This document shows positions 21,386 to 29,336 of a DNA stretch of 51,833 bases, one piece after another. Source of the stretch: a virus; IMG/VR virus record IMGVR_UViG_3300025603_000022, positions 1-51,833 of that record; one strand, 5' to 3'. Position numbers and translations under genes: made by a program. Position 1 is the first letter of the stretch; each line of letters begins with the position of its first letter. The notes under the pieces were generated by a model that did no database searches, was not told the origin of the DNA, and worked only from the letters and a program-made list of their open reading frames with translations.

Positions 21386-21535
21386 TTACCTCTTTAGCTT
21401 AAACTTTTTTAGTTGACGGTATATTAATTGTACGCTCACTTCACACTCTTTGGCAATGTCTTCAGGAGTTTTCTTATCCATAACGTATCTTTTTCTTAGA
21501 AAAGCTTCTGATAGATGTAGGCCTATGCTTCTCAT
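21386..21535 (-). CDS. Small helix-turn-helix protein, 49 aa
   Basis: A 49-codon ORF with ATGA overlap (21535-21532) to the resolvase gene. FLRKRYVMDKKTPEDIAKEC ... VSVQLIYRQLKKF is a clear HTH of the kind found in HNH-associated and resolvase-type proteins, with the basic recognition helix at the end. It may bind DNA as a small regulator, or be a detached DNA-binding arm of the neighbouring HNH. Confidence 0.75.
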   Translation of the reverse strand: MRSIGLHLSEAFLRKRYVMDKKTPEDIAKECEVSVQLIYRQLKKFKLKR

Positions 21536-22098
21536 GGCTTTATCACCTTGTCCCAATTATCAATAGCAAACATCCCAATGCCCACAGCATCTGCCACATC
21601 ATTGTCCGTTATGTTTACGTTATATTTAAAGCTAACTATGTCTATAGTTCTTTCTTTTCTGATGCTTCTTTCTTTTGCTTTATACCACGCAGCAGACATT
21701 CCTGGATTGATGCTTTTTATTTTTTCTTTTTCTTCCTTTTTTATCAAAGGGTTTCCTATGTAAGATTGCCATGATATCGGTGCTACGGAGTGAACCTCTT
21801 TTACCCCGGACATGGTAGCACCTGCAATCAGAGCCCCCTGACTTAGGGCCAGGTTTGCTGCAACCATAGGACTGTTTGCAAAGATAGTCTTCTCAATCAC
21901 CATACACTCTGTGGGCATGGCCTTAAATATTGACTGTGTTTTTTTGGCCGTGTCTGCAATTTTTTCATATATTCCAGAACCAGAAAACATTACCTTTCCA
22001 TAACTATGTAGGTTTGACTCAACAAAAAAAGCAAAGGCTATGCTCATTGTGCTAGCATCAACAGAACAAAAGGAAACTGGAGCGTTACTCTTTTTCAT
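21532..22098 (-). CDS. RuvC-like Holliday junction resolvase
   Basis: 188 residues of RNase H fold: D14 in FCSVDASTMSI, E69 in MVIEKTIF, and D165/D167/D170 in ITDNDVADAVGIG are the four metal-binding acids; PISWQSYIGN near 107-116 is the RuvC W-Q-Y type helix. It would resolve branched DNA before packaging. Length fits phage RuvC-like proteins. It lies in the recombination group with RecA and Cas4-like nuclease. Confidence 0.85.
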   Translation of the reverse strand: MKKSNAPVSFCSVDASTMSIAFAFFVESNLHSYGKVMFSGSGIYEKIADTAKKTQSIFKAMPTECMVIEKTIFANSPMVAANLALSQGALIAGATMSGVKEVHSVAPISWQSYIGNPLIKKEEKEKIKSINPGMSAAWYKAKERSIRKERTIDIVSFKYNVNITDNDVADAVGIGMFAIDNWDKVIKP

Positions 22099-22375
22099 AA
22101 TCGAAAAGCCCCTTAAGGTCTTCTATCATTTTGTCAACCTTCTTTTTGTTTACGTTGCATACGCTGCAAAACAAACTTTCGTTGTACATGGATATCACGG
22201 TTCCGCACTCTCCCGCACACTTGATTCTCTTTTTAGATCTTTTCTTTGCCCCATTACTCCTATACCTGTCGTATATCTTTTTTCTAGTTGCAAGCTCCCT
22301 GCACTCTACAGTGCAGTAAATTTGGTAGCTTACTTTTGGCTGGAATTCAGTAGAACACCAGTCGCAACTTTTCAT
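22085..22375 (-). CDS. Double zinc-finger protein, 96 aa
   Basis: Start ATG 22375 overlaps the Cas4-like gene stop (ATGA); the longer frame would read antisense codons of no value. First motif CDWCSTEFQPKVSYQIYC..EC with a basic ELATRKKIYDRYR helix, second CAGECG ... FCSVC. This pattern recurs in actinophages. DNA or RNA binding is inferred from the zinc-finger plus basic helix. Confidence 0.75.
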   Translation of the reverse strand: MKSCDWCSTEFQPKVSYQIYCTVECRELATRKKIYDRYRSNGAKKRSKKRIKCAGECGTVISMYNESLFCSVCNVNKKKVDKMIEDLKGLFDYEKE

Positions 22376-23142
22376 GCAAGATACTCCAGTGGTTCGATCT
22401 TGAGGGTTCCTACAGGGGCAGCGGCACAAGCATCTCTTACGGGACACCCCTTGCATACCTTGGAGTTAGATCTATACGTCTTCTTTGAGATTTCTCCAGT
22501 TTCCCATTGAGCACGAACCTTTCTCATCCACCCAAAGGCGTAGTCAATCCAGTTGTCATACTCCTCTTTTGACTCAACGGTAATCGCGTGGAGTTCATGA
22601 GAGTTCTTGTTTTCGTAAAGAAGAATCCCCATCTTTCTTCCGAGCACCTTCATGTAAATCAACAGCTGCATGAGGTGGTAGTTGGGTGGCTTAGCAAACT
22701 TCCGATAAGCAAAAGACTCTTCCCTCATTGTCTTTATTTCTAGGATAAGTTGCTCTTCTCCCCACTGAACTACCCCGTCAGCAAAACCAAAGATGGGTGG
22801 GTCTTGAGCGACAACTCTTTTTTCTTTTTCTACTAAGAGACCTTCGACATTACCCATGGCTGTCTGAATTCTCTCATGTCCGTCAATACCGCTTCTCATG
22901 TTTGCTGAGGAGTATGCATCTACATCATCCTGAAAGTCTGCTCCTGAAAATGCCAAGAACCAGTATCTGGGGCAAGCCCCACTTCCGTATACTAGGGTTG
23001 ATGGGCTAAATGATTTCTTAGTCTTGAATTCAGTTTTCCTGTTTACCGTGTATCCAGACTCCACGCTTTCAATAAAAGCCCTTGTGTCTATTGCGTTTGC
23101 TGGTTGCTTGTCGATTACTTGCTTTAAGAAGTTCTTAGCCAT
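22372..23142 (-). CDS. Cas4-like PD-(D/E)XK exonuclease with Fe-S cluster
   Basis: 256 residues. D122 in FGFADGVV, E135 and K137 in LILEIKT give the PD-(D/E)XK core; H89 lies in a GHERI helix. C57 (GACPRYW) plus C230, C233 and C239 (VCKGCPVRDAC) are the four cysteines that hold a 4Fe-4S cluster in Cas4 and AddB nucleases. Phage members are recombination or DNA-degradation nucleases; no CRISPR array or cas1/2 is present here. It sits between RuvC-like and RecA genes. Confidence 0.9.
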   Translation of the reverse strand: MAKNFLKQVIDKQPANAIDTRAFIESVESGYTVNRKTEFKTKKSFSPSTLVYGSGACPRYWFLAFSGADFQDDVDAYSSANMRSGIDGHERIQTAMGNVEGLLVEKEKRVVAQDPPIFGFADGVVQWGEEQLILEIKTMREESFAYRKFAKPPNYHLMQLLIYMKVLGRKMGILLYENKNSHELHAITVESKEEYDNWIDYAFGWMRKVRAQWETGEISKKTYRSNSKVCKGCPVRDACAAAPVGTLKIEPLEYLA

Positions 23143-23169
23143 TTTGTTTTCCTATCTTTTTAGGTAATA

Positions 23170-23178
23170 ATTATATCA
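23170..23178 (-). promoter_or_regulatory. Extended -10 TGATATAAT
   Basis: TGATATAAT at 23178-23170; its TGA is the stop codon of the 23176 gene. Followed by a 27-nt leader with AGGA before the nuclease ATG 23142. Confidence 0.55.
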
Positions 23179-23475
23179 CTTTAATATGAATTTTAGTGCT
23201 GCCACAATCTTATCTAGCTCTGCTGCTGTTGTGAAATAAATGTTTTTTCTTGGACGATCTGATTTATCAACATTTGCCATCCATGTAGCTCGCATCTGCA
23301 TCTTTGCAGCAATTGCCTGTAGTCTAACAATTTCCAGAGTAGCCACATGGGGTGGGATATCGGGCTTGAGGATTATCTTGGCTATAAACTCTAGAGCCTG
23401 AGACAGTTCCTTGTCTTCCATGTACTCTGCTATTTCATACAGGCCATCAACCATTGCAATTGTTGTCTGGTTCAT
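23176..23475 (-). CDS. Hypothetical protein, 99 aa
   Basis: Helical protein (EIAEYMEDKELSQALEFIAKI ... EIVRLQAIAAKMQMRATWM ... KIVAALKFILK) of a type conserved beside nuclease genes in actinophages. Overlaps the upstream gene by 29 nt. Function unknown. Confidence 0.65.
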   Translation of the reverse strand: MNQTTIAMVDGLYEIAEYMEDKELSQALEFIAKIILKPDIPPHVATLEIVRLQAIAAKMQMRATWMANVDKSDRPRKNIYFTTAAELDKIVAALKFILK

Positions 23476-23767
23476 CTGACTCTACCAACCTTTCAAACTC
23501 AGACCATTCAATAATGGCCAGCCTGGTCTTTCCATCAAGGATAAGACATATTGCAGGAGACTTCTTTCTATCTACCTTTAACGTATCCGTAACAACCTTT
23601 GCCCATACACTTTGAGATATAGAAAAGCTTTTAGTAAAGTGTTTATAGTCAAGAACATAGTTTTTCCAGCTTGCGTCACCCTTTTTTGTCCCACGACCGG
23701 AGTTTGGGTGTGGGGTTGCCCCCATTCGTTTTGCCTCTGACTGCTCTCTCTTGTTATTACTTACCAC
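23447..23767 (-). CDS. Small PD-(D/E)XK-like nuclease candidate (resolvase-like)
   Basis: 106 residues. HPNSGRGTKKGDASWKNYVLDYKHFTKSFSIS contains a G-D followed by D-x-K-H (D40, K42), the arrangement of Hjc or VRR_NUC-like endonucleases; a later strand AICLILDGKTRLAIIEWSEFE fits the fold. Start GTG 23767. Nuclease call is by motif only and could be wrong; a Holliday junction or endonuclease role would fit between RecA and Cas4-like genes. Confidence 0.5.
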   Translation of the reverse strand: MVSNNKREQSEAKRMGATPHPNSGRGTKKGDASWKNYVLDYKHFTKSFSISQSVWAKVVTDTLKVDRKKSPAICLILDGKTRLAIIEWSEFERLVESDEPDNNCNG

Positions 23768-23921
23768 TGTAACCCTTGGATACTAGGGAAACTCTTGATG
23801 TGTGTTTTGATTCACAGAACCATGTCAGATCTAATGTTTCATGCCATAGCCTAAGGCTGTCTACCTCTAGGTCACATCTTTGGCAAACAAAGATACCTGA
23901 ATATACGCTAAACTTGTTCAT
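23757..23921 (-). CDS. Small CQRC protein, 54 aa
   Basis: Short ORF overlapping RecA's end by 14 nt and the next gene by 11 nt. FVCQRCDLEVDSLRLW ... DLTWFC looks like a zinc ribbon with three cysteines plus histidine (H41), a pattern seen next to phage recA genes. Function unknown. Confidence 0.7.
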   Translation of the reverse strand: MNKFSVYSGIFVCQRCDLEVDSLRLWHETLDLTWFCESKHTSRVSLVSKGYSGK

Positions 23922-24924
23922 TGTTTATCTTCCTTATGAGTGTTTCCTGTATGTCCAGATTTTCTTTTACTCCAAGGATTAGCCTTTCTCTTCCCTGGAA
24001 TCTTTCTCCTTCTACTGTGTACCAAGCGCCTGCGCGTTCAACATACCCCAACATCTCTGCTGTGTCAACTAGGTCTGCTACGGTGTCAACCCCAACATCC
24101 TGACCCCTAAAGTAGAAGTCGTACTCTCCGGTCTGAAAGGCTGGGCTTGTCTTTGAGAATTGAACGTCCCACCTCACCTTCCTGCCCACCTTCTCCTCAA
24201 TAATCTTGTCTCCAACGTAAATCTTCCCCTTGATTGCTTGGTTATCTGATTCAGATGAAAACAGCTTTATGATTGTTGATGAGTAGAACTTTGTGGCCAG
24301 ACCTCCCGTGGGTTGCTGAGACACATACATTGCTCCGATATTATTTCTTGCTTGGCTAATAAGGACAAGTAGAGTAGGCTTTTCCTGATTGTTAGCATAG
24401 TTTAACATCTTGACGGCATTGGTCATGTCTCTTGCTTCAGCACCGATCTGCTTAGTGTTTTCTAGCTGCTTCAGCTCTGTTGAATCTTTTTCAAAGTAGA
24501 TTGCAGGTAGCAGGGCAGAGATACTATCCACAACTATAAGATCTACTCCAGCCTTCATCAAGTCCGTACCTACATCTACCATATCGTTCATTGTTCTGGC
24601 TGTAGAGACGATAAGGTTTTCCGTGTCTACCCCCAACTGGGTTGCCCAGTATGGAGAAAAGCTCATTTCTGCATCTATCCACGCACATATTTTTCCTTCT
24701 TTTTGAGCTTGGGCAATTATCTGTAGGCAGAATGATGACTTGCCGCTTGACTTGTTCCCCCAGACAAGTACCTGCCTTCCATAGGGAAATCCTCCGTTCA
24801 GACTTCTATTTAGTCCAAAAGATGGTGTCTTTGCAAACTGAGTGTCTGCTATCTCGTTGCCAAGGGTTATCTTCTTTCTCAGCTTTGGGTTTAGTCCCGC
24901 GAGCACCTCTTCTACTGATGTCAT
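23908..24924 (-). CDS. recA: RecA/UvsX-like recombinase
   Basis: 338 residues. Walker A GNKSSGKS at 56-63, Walker B LIVVDSISALLP near 128-139, and PTGGLATKFYSS near 214 in the loop L2 position. It promotes strand exchange and repair in replication. The N-terminus is short and the C-terminus acidic as in phage RecA forms. ATGA-coupled to MazG and overlaps the 54-aa zinc-ribbon gene. Confidence 0.93.
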   Translation of the reverse strand: MTSVEEVLAGLNPKLRKKITLGNEIADTQFAKTPSFGLNRSLNGGFPYGRQVLVWGNKSSGKSSFCLQIIAQAQKEGKICAWIDAEMSFSPYWATQLGVDTENLIVSTARTMNDMVDVGTDLMKAGVDLIVVDSISALLPAIYFEKDSTELKQLENTKQIGAEARDMTNAVKMLNYANNQEKPTLLVLISQARNNIGAMYVSQQPTGGLATKFYSSTIIKLFSSESDNQAIKGKIYVGDKIIEEKVGRKVRWDVQFSKTSPAFQTGEYDFYFRGQDVGVDTVADLVDTAEMLGYVERAGAWYTVEGERFQGRERLILGVKENLDIQETLIRKINNEQV

Positions 24925-25253
24925 GCTAGCACCCCGTGCATTACTGGGCGTGTCAAGTTAAAAACATTCTTTTCTGCCATCACTTCGTCCAAAGAAAGCT
25001 CTGTGTATCCATCACGAACTAATCCGCCAAAGAGGTCAAGGGATCTGATGATTATATCCGCTATTTCTCCCACAACCTCCTCATCTCCCTTCTCCTTCCT
25101 AATTGCCTCCAAAACCTCAGAGCATTCAGAGTGAATCATTGCAATCTGCTTAAGGTAAAATATTGTATGATTGCCCTCCGTATTCGGTTCCCAAAACCCT
25201 TTTGCTACTGCATTTTGATGAATCATCTTTGACATGCTGTCTAATGTCGTCAC
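24921..25253 (-). CDS. mazG: MazG-like nucleoside triphosphate pyrophosphohydrolase
   Basis: 110 residues. EC-S-E-V-L-E-A-I near 44-51, then GEIADIIIRSLD near 72-83 supply the paired Glu/Asp that bind Mg in the all-alpha MazG fold, and KNVFNLTRPVMHG is the usual basic end. It may lower (p)ppGpp or clean dNTP pools in infection. GTG start in a GTGA overlap with dnaE. Confidence 0.85.
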   Translation of the reverse strand: MTTLDSMSKMIHQNAVAKGFWEPNTEGNHTIFYLKQIAMIHSECSEVLEAIRKEKGDEEVVGEIADIIIRSLDLFGGLVRDGYTELSLDEVMAEKNVFNLTRPVMHGVLA

Positions 25254-28200
25254 GCTACCACTACCTCCTGAAATACTAGATCTTCATCTTTTGAAATTGA
25301 ATAGTTAATGTTATATGCCTTTCCTTGCTCTAGTCTTGTGAACGCCATTGCAAAGTTTGAAGGGAAAACTATAAGCGAGAGGAGGTTCCTATCGCTGTCA
25401 ACAAGAATAAGCGAAGCCATTCTCTTTCCGGCTTTTGTTATTCTTGGCTTAAAGGATAACACAAAATACTCCTCCTGTCCATACGGCAACTGCTTGTAGT
25501 TTAGGAACCGTACCAACGCTGATTTGCTTTCTCGTATCTCTTCCACAGGAATCGCCTCAAGAATCCTGTTAGATCCAACAAGAATAATATAAGTACGACC
25601 TGCTTCGATTGTTGTCTCTTCTTCATCAAACACTCCTATCGATCCCGTGGAGTCAAGGATATCTACCCTGCTCCATCCACTTCCTCTTTTAATGCTTCTG
25701 ACGACTCCCATTAAGATGTATGCCCCTTTTTCCTCAAAATCATCTACTGGGCTTATGTATGCATGGTAGTGTTGTGGTACCTGAATATTGAATTCCGGAA
25801 GATTAAGGTATTCGTACATGCTCTCCTTAATTTTTTCTTCATCTCTTGGGTGGTCTGGGAACGTTAAGGCTCCTACGGTGCTCATAGAGGCGAGAGCACG
25901 GCTATTGACTCCATTCCCCTTGGTAAAAGTAAACTCCTCTATCTCCTTGTATGACGAGAATGGCCTAGCCTCAATATACCTAGAAGCTATCTTGTCTGAT
26001 ATGTATTTGATGCTTGATAGGCCAAACCTAATACCTTTTCCCTCAATATGAAAATCTATTCCAGAGTCATTGACATGTGGAAGCCTCATGGGAATTCCCA
26101 TTCTTTTTGCCTCAATCAAATACTCTGTTCTAGCATCTTTATCCTTTTCATTCTTAAGAAGGGCAAACATAAACTCTAGAGGGAAGTAGTACTTTAGCCA
26201 TGCCGTCCAGTACGAAACTGTTGAATAAGCAACCGCATGAGACTTGTTGAATGAGTATCCTGCGTGGGCTTCAAAGTCATGCCACATCTTTTCAGCAGCT
26301 TTCCCGCCAAGTGGCCCAGTCGCATTCCGAACAAAAAGCTCTTTGAATTCGTCAAAATCCTGGGCATCTCCCTTCTTTCCAATAATCTTTCTCACCTTGT
26401 TGGCCTCTCCCATACTCATACCGCCAAGGTTGGTGCAAGCAAGCATAACTTGCTCCTGATAAAGAATTGTACCGTAAGTATCCTCAGTAAAATCTTTCAT
26501 CAATGGACTTGCATATGTTATTCCCTGTTTTCCATGTTTACGAGCAATGTAGTCCTTGCCGATTGTATTCATGGCTCCTGGCCTTACAAGAGCGTTAGAG
26601 GCAACGAGTTCGTTAAACTTACTTACCCCCATCTTAACAAGAAGGTTAGTGTATGGCGTTGCCTCGCACTGAAACACCCCCTTCGTGTGTCCGTCAGAAA
26701 GCATGTCGTAGATGTTCTTATCTTCCATGTCCACCTTATGGAGGTCTAGCTTCTTACCTGTTCGATCCTTGACGATGTTCAGCGTGTCATGGATAACGGT
26801 CAGGGTTTTTAGTCCAAGCGCGTCAATCTTGATGAGTCCGATATCCGCTGCTTCTGACATATCTACCGCAACCACAGGGAGTCTTGTGTCGCTTCCGGTG
26901 ACACTGCGAGTTTCCATTGGGGCGATGCGGCTAATGGGAATCTTTGAGGTTACAACCCCTGCTGCGTGAACTCCCGTACCTCGAATTCTTCCACGGAGTT
27001 TGTTTGCATACACCTCTACTTCTGGATACTTGTCTCGAAACCATAAGGTATTTTTAGAGAATACAAACTCATCCCATGTGTCTACCGTCTTGAGTGCCCT
27101 GTTGACATCTGCAAGAGGAACGTTAAAGCAGCGAGCAACATCTCTGACAACACCCTTATCTTTAAACTGTAGGAAGGTGGCAATAGAGGCAACGTGCTTG
27201 TATTGATCCTCTAAGTAGCTCTTAACCTCTTCTCTGCGGGTGTCTTGAATATCACTATCTATGTCTGGCATATCGTCTCTATCAACGTCAATAAACCTAA
27301 AAAATAGCAATCCATGTTTAATTGGATCGACGTCTGTAATCCCCAAAGCAAAGCACAGCAAAGATCCTGCTGATGATCCTCTACCTGGGCCGACCATTAT
27401 GTCATTCTTCTTTGCCCAGTTCAACATGTTTTGAACAACAAGAAAGTATGATGCAAAATTCTTCTGCTTGATAGCATCTAATTCTTCATTAAGGCGATCA
27501 ACATATTCCTGACTAGAATCCAGTCCCTTTTCTTTTAAGAAGGATTCTGCATATTTTCTAATCATCTTATCGGGATCTTTATGTTCAACAGGAAGCAGAT
27601 TTAAGTTTCTGTGGATGGTGTACTCTTCTATTTTTTCCGCAACCTCAATCGTGTTGGCAAACATGTCTGGACGAGAGTCCTCCCCCATAGCCTCATGCAT
27701 CTCATCACCAGAAAGTAGGTGGATATCAAACTTATTAAAGCTCATCATCCTATCTTCACCGTATAGGTAGTCAAGCCGTTTCATTGGATCTTCAATCTTG
27801 CGGGACTTATCGTATGTAATCTCTTTTTGAAGTTTGGCGTGTGTGTTGTTTATAAGCATGATCTCTTGAATTACTTTTTGATCTACCGTTGCATGATGGC
27901 AATCTGGAGTCACCACAATCTTGTGTCCTGCTGCATCGGCAAGTTCAATCAAAGCCTTGTTCATTCCAGCTGTGTTGTGAGGCATTACCTCAACGTAAAA
28001 ATCTTCCCCAAACCTGTCCCCAAACCACTTTAGGTGTGACTTTGCTGCTGCGTAGTCATCAACCTCTATTGCCTTATTAATAAGACCTGACATGCAGGCA
28101 GAAGTAACAATAAGGCCTTCACGATACTTTTCTAATAGCTCAAAGTCAATTCGTGGCTTACGGTAAAATCCTTCATTCCAAGCAATCTCATTCAATCTTC

Positions 28201-28522
28201 CCAGATTTTCTAGACCAAGGTCATTCTTTGCAAGAATAACAATGTGATTATAGATAACATCAAGGGGGTCTGTTCTTTCTTTCTTTTCCCTCTTATCAAA
28301 TCTATCTGCTGTTATGTACCCTTCTATTCCAAGAATTGGCTTTATTCCCCCCGCTTTTGCAGCACGGACCATGGGGCGGTGGCCCGATAGGGTTCCGTGG
28401 TCAGTGATGGCAATAGCCGTCATCTTGTTTTCAATTGCTTTTTCAACATACTCTTCGGGGTTGGATACTCCGTCCATCAGGGAGTAGTGGGTATGAACGT
28501 GAAGCGGTTCGTAGCTATGCAC
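25250..28522 (-). CDS. dnaE: DNA polymerase III alpha subunit (DnaE-type)
   Basis: 1090 residues, close to bacterial DnaE length. PHP domain at 1-about 240 (HVHTHYSLMDG, AITDHGTLSGH). Catalytic palm with GPGRGSSAGS near 375 and PDIDSDIQD near 417-425 (two acids in DxD, third D nearby). Thumb/fingers with GVFQCEA, YQEQVM and SFNKSHAVAYS, and a C-terminal OB-type region (AYILMGVVRSIKRGSGW ... ITKAGKRMASLILVD). GTG start with AAGGAAAA. It is the replicative polymerase of the phage. A candidate structured RNA with a terminator-like 3' end lies just upstream in its leader. Confidence 0.95.
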   Translation of the reverse strand: MHSYEPLHVHTHYSLMDGVSNPEEYVEKAIENKMTAIAITDHGTLSGHRPMVRAAKAGGIKPILGIEGYITADRFDKREKKERTDPLDVIYNHIVILAKNDLGLENLGRLNEIAWNEGFYRKPRIDFELLEKYREGLIVTSACMSGLINKAIEVDDYAAAKSHLKWFGDRFGEDFYVEVMPHNTAGMNKALIELADAAGHKIVVTPDCHHATVDQKVIQEIMLINNTHAKLQKEITYDKSRKIEDPMKRLDYLYGEDRMMSFNKFDIHLLSGDEMHEAMGEDSRPDMFANTIEVAEKIEEYTIHRNLNLLPVEHKDPDKMIRKYAESFLKEKGLDSSQEYVDRLNEELDAIKQKNFASYFLVVQNMLNWAKKNDIMVGPGRGSSAGSLLCFALGITDVDPIKHGLLFFRFIDVDRDDMPDIDSDIQDTRREEVKSYLEDQYKHVASIATFLQFKDKGVVRDVARCFNVPLADVNRALKTVDTWDEFVFSKNTLWFRDKYPEVEVYANKLRGRIRGTGVHAAGVVTSKIPISRIAPMETRSVTGSDTRLPVVAVDMSEAADIGLIKIDALGLKTLTVIHDTLNIVKDRTGKKLDLHKVDMEDKNIYDMLSDGHTKGVFQCEATPYTNLLVKMGVSKFNELVASNALVRPGAMNTIGKDYIARKHGKQGITYASPLMKDFTEDTYGTILYQEQVMLACTNLGGMSMGEANKVRKIIGKKGDAQDFDEFKELFVRNATGPLGGKAAEKMWHDFEAHAGYSFNKSHAVAYSTVSYWTAWLKYYFPLEFMFALLKNEKDKDARTEYLIEAKRMGIPMRLPHVNDSGIDFHIEGKGIRFGLSSIKYISDKIASRYIEARPFSSYKEIEEFTFTKGNGVNSRALASMSTVGALTFPDHPRDEEKIKESMYEYLNLPEFNIQVPQHYHAYISPVDDFEEKGAYILMGVVRSIKRGSGWSRVDILDSTGSIGVFDEEETTIEAGRTYIILVGSNRILEAIPVEEIRESKSALVRFLNYKQLPYGQEEYFVLSFKPRITKAGKRMASLILVDSDRNLLSLIVFPSNFAMAFTRLEQGKAYNINYSISKDEDLVFQEVVVA

Positions 28523-28540
28523 TAGTTTTCCTTATCTAAT

Positions 28541-28652
28541 AAAAAAGGTAGGAGGGCAACTTCTATACTGGATTTCAACCTCGCTTTGCCGATTAACTAT
28601 AACCACCCTAGGGGTTGCGAGAATTCAGCACGATGGAGTATACCCTCCTACC
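28541..28652 (-). ncRNA. Structured RNA candidate upstream of dnaE, with terminator-like end
   Basis: Between the SSB stop (28660) and dnaE (28522). Minus-strand 5' GGTAGGAGGG (28652-28643) pairs perfectly with CCCTCCTACC (28556-28547), followed by six T residues (28546-28541). Directly inside, TATACT (28642-28637) pairs with AGTATA (28569-28564), leaving a 7-nt bulge on one side. Further inside, CTCGC (28621-28617) can pair with GCGAG (28584-28580) and GCTGA (28629-28625) with TCGGC (28592-28588); these two cross, so a pseudoknot is possible. A small ACCC/GGGT hairpin lies in the middle. It could be a regulatory leader or a stable small RNA. I recognise no known family. Confidence 0.7.
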
Positions 28653-28659
28653 AGCCTAA

Positions 28660-29319
28660 TTACCAATCAATGTTGGTGGTATTACTTGTTCCGGCAGCTT
28701 CAAATCCCAAGTAAAAGGACTCTTGCTCTGCATATGCTACTTCACGAACAACCTTTTCTAGGTTGAAGGGCTCTACTCCAGTCCAGTCATGCTTTTCTGT
28801 GTCTGGATCTCCTGGAAGAATGATGTAGGTAGTATCCGTTCCGCTGCCATTGCGCTTCATGCGCCAGGTTCGGTTAGAAATAGATCCTGTATCAATCGCA
28901 TACTCCTTGAGAGTGTTGAATGCAGACTGCTTTCCTACTCCCTGTGACCATACGGCAACGTAAGGATCTTCTAGACCATCATCAACAAGGAGGTTGGTGT
29001 AAAATCGGAACCTTGCTCTCCAACCACTCTTTGGTTCTTTGCGAGCCATCTCGCATCCAAAGCATCGCCCTTCGCTCTCTACTGTGCAGACAGCCTTTCG
29101 CTTGTAGTCTTTTGGATTTGTGTGCTCAGAAACAACAATAGCCAGATCTCTCTCGACATCAAAGTTGGGAGAGTCTTCGTCCAGCTCATTGATAAAACGA
29201 ACCTTGGAGCTTTGACCATCATCCAGCTTTAGCCAGCGAACCTTGATTCCGCCTTCGCCGGAAACTGATGGACGCTCTAAGGCTTTTTCCATTTGTTTTA
29301 ATCCCTTTATTACACCCAT
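28660..29319 (-). CDS. ssb: gp32-like single-stranded DNA-binding protein
   Basis: 219 residues. The central part has WLKLDDGQSSKVRFINEL, then H66 and C78, C86, C89 (CTVESEGRCFGC), the zinc site seen in T4 gp32-type and related phage SSBs, with FRFYTNLLVDDG and YVAVWSQG strands of the OB fold. No acidic tail of the usual kind except the IDW end. It should protect single-stranded DNA and bind replisome proteins. RBS ATAAGGAG. Confidence 0.75.
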   Translation of the reverse strand: MGVIKGLKQMEKALERPSVSGEGGIKVRWLKLDDGQSSKVRFINELDEDSPNFDVERDLAIVVSEHTNPKDYKRKAVCTVESEGRCFGCEMARKEPKSGWRARFRFYTNLLVDDGLEDPYVAVWSQGVGKQSAFNTLKEYAIDTGSISNRTWRMKRNGSGTDTTYIILPGDPDTEKHDWTGVEPFNLEKVVREVAYAEQESFYLGFEAAGTSNTTNIDW

Positions 29320-29336
29320 AATACGCTCCTTATATT

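Noticed and set aside
22040-22510. 156-aa plus-strand ORF
   Set aside because: Antisense to the RuvC-like, zinc-finger and Cas4-like genes, which all have clear motifs.
22372-23142. CRISPR adaptation module because of the Cas4-like nuclease
   Set aside because: No repeats, cas1 or cas2 were seen anywhere in the window; phage Cas4-like nucleases commonly stand alone near recombination genes.
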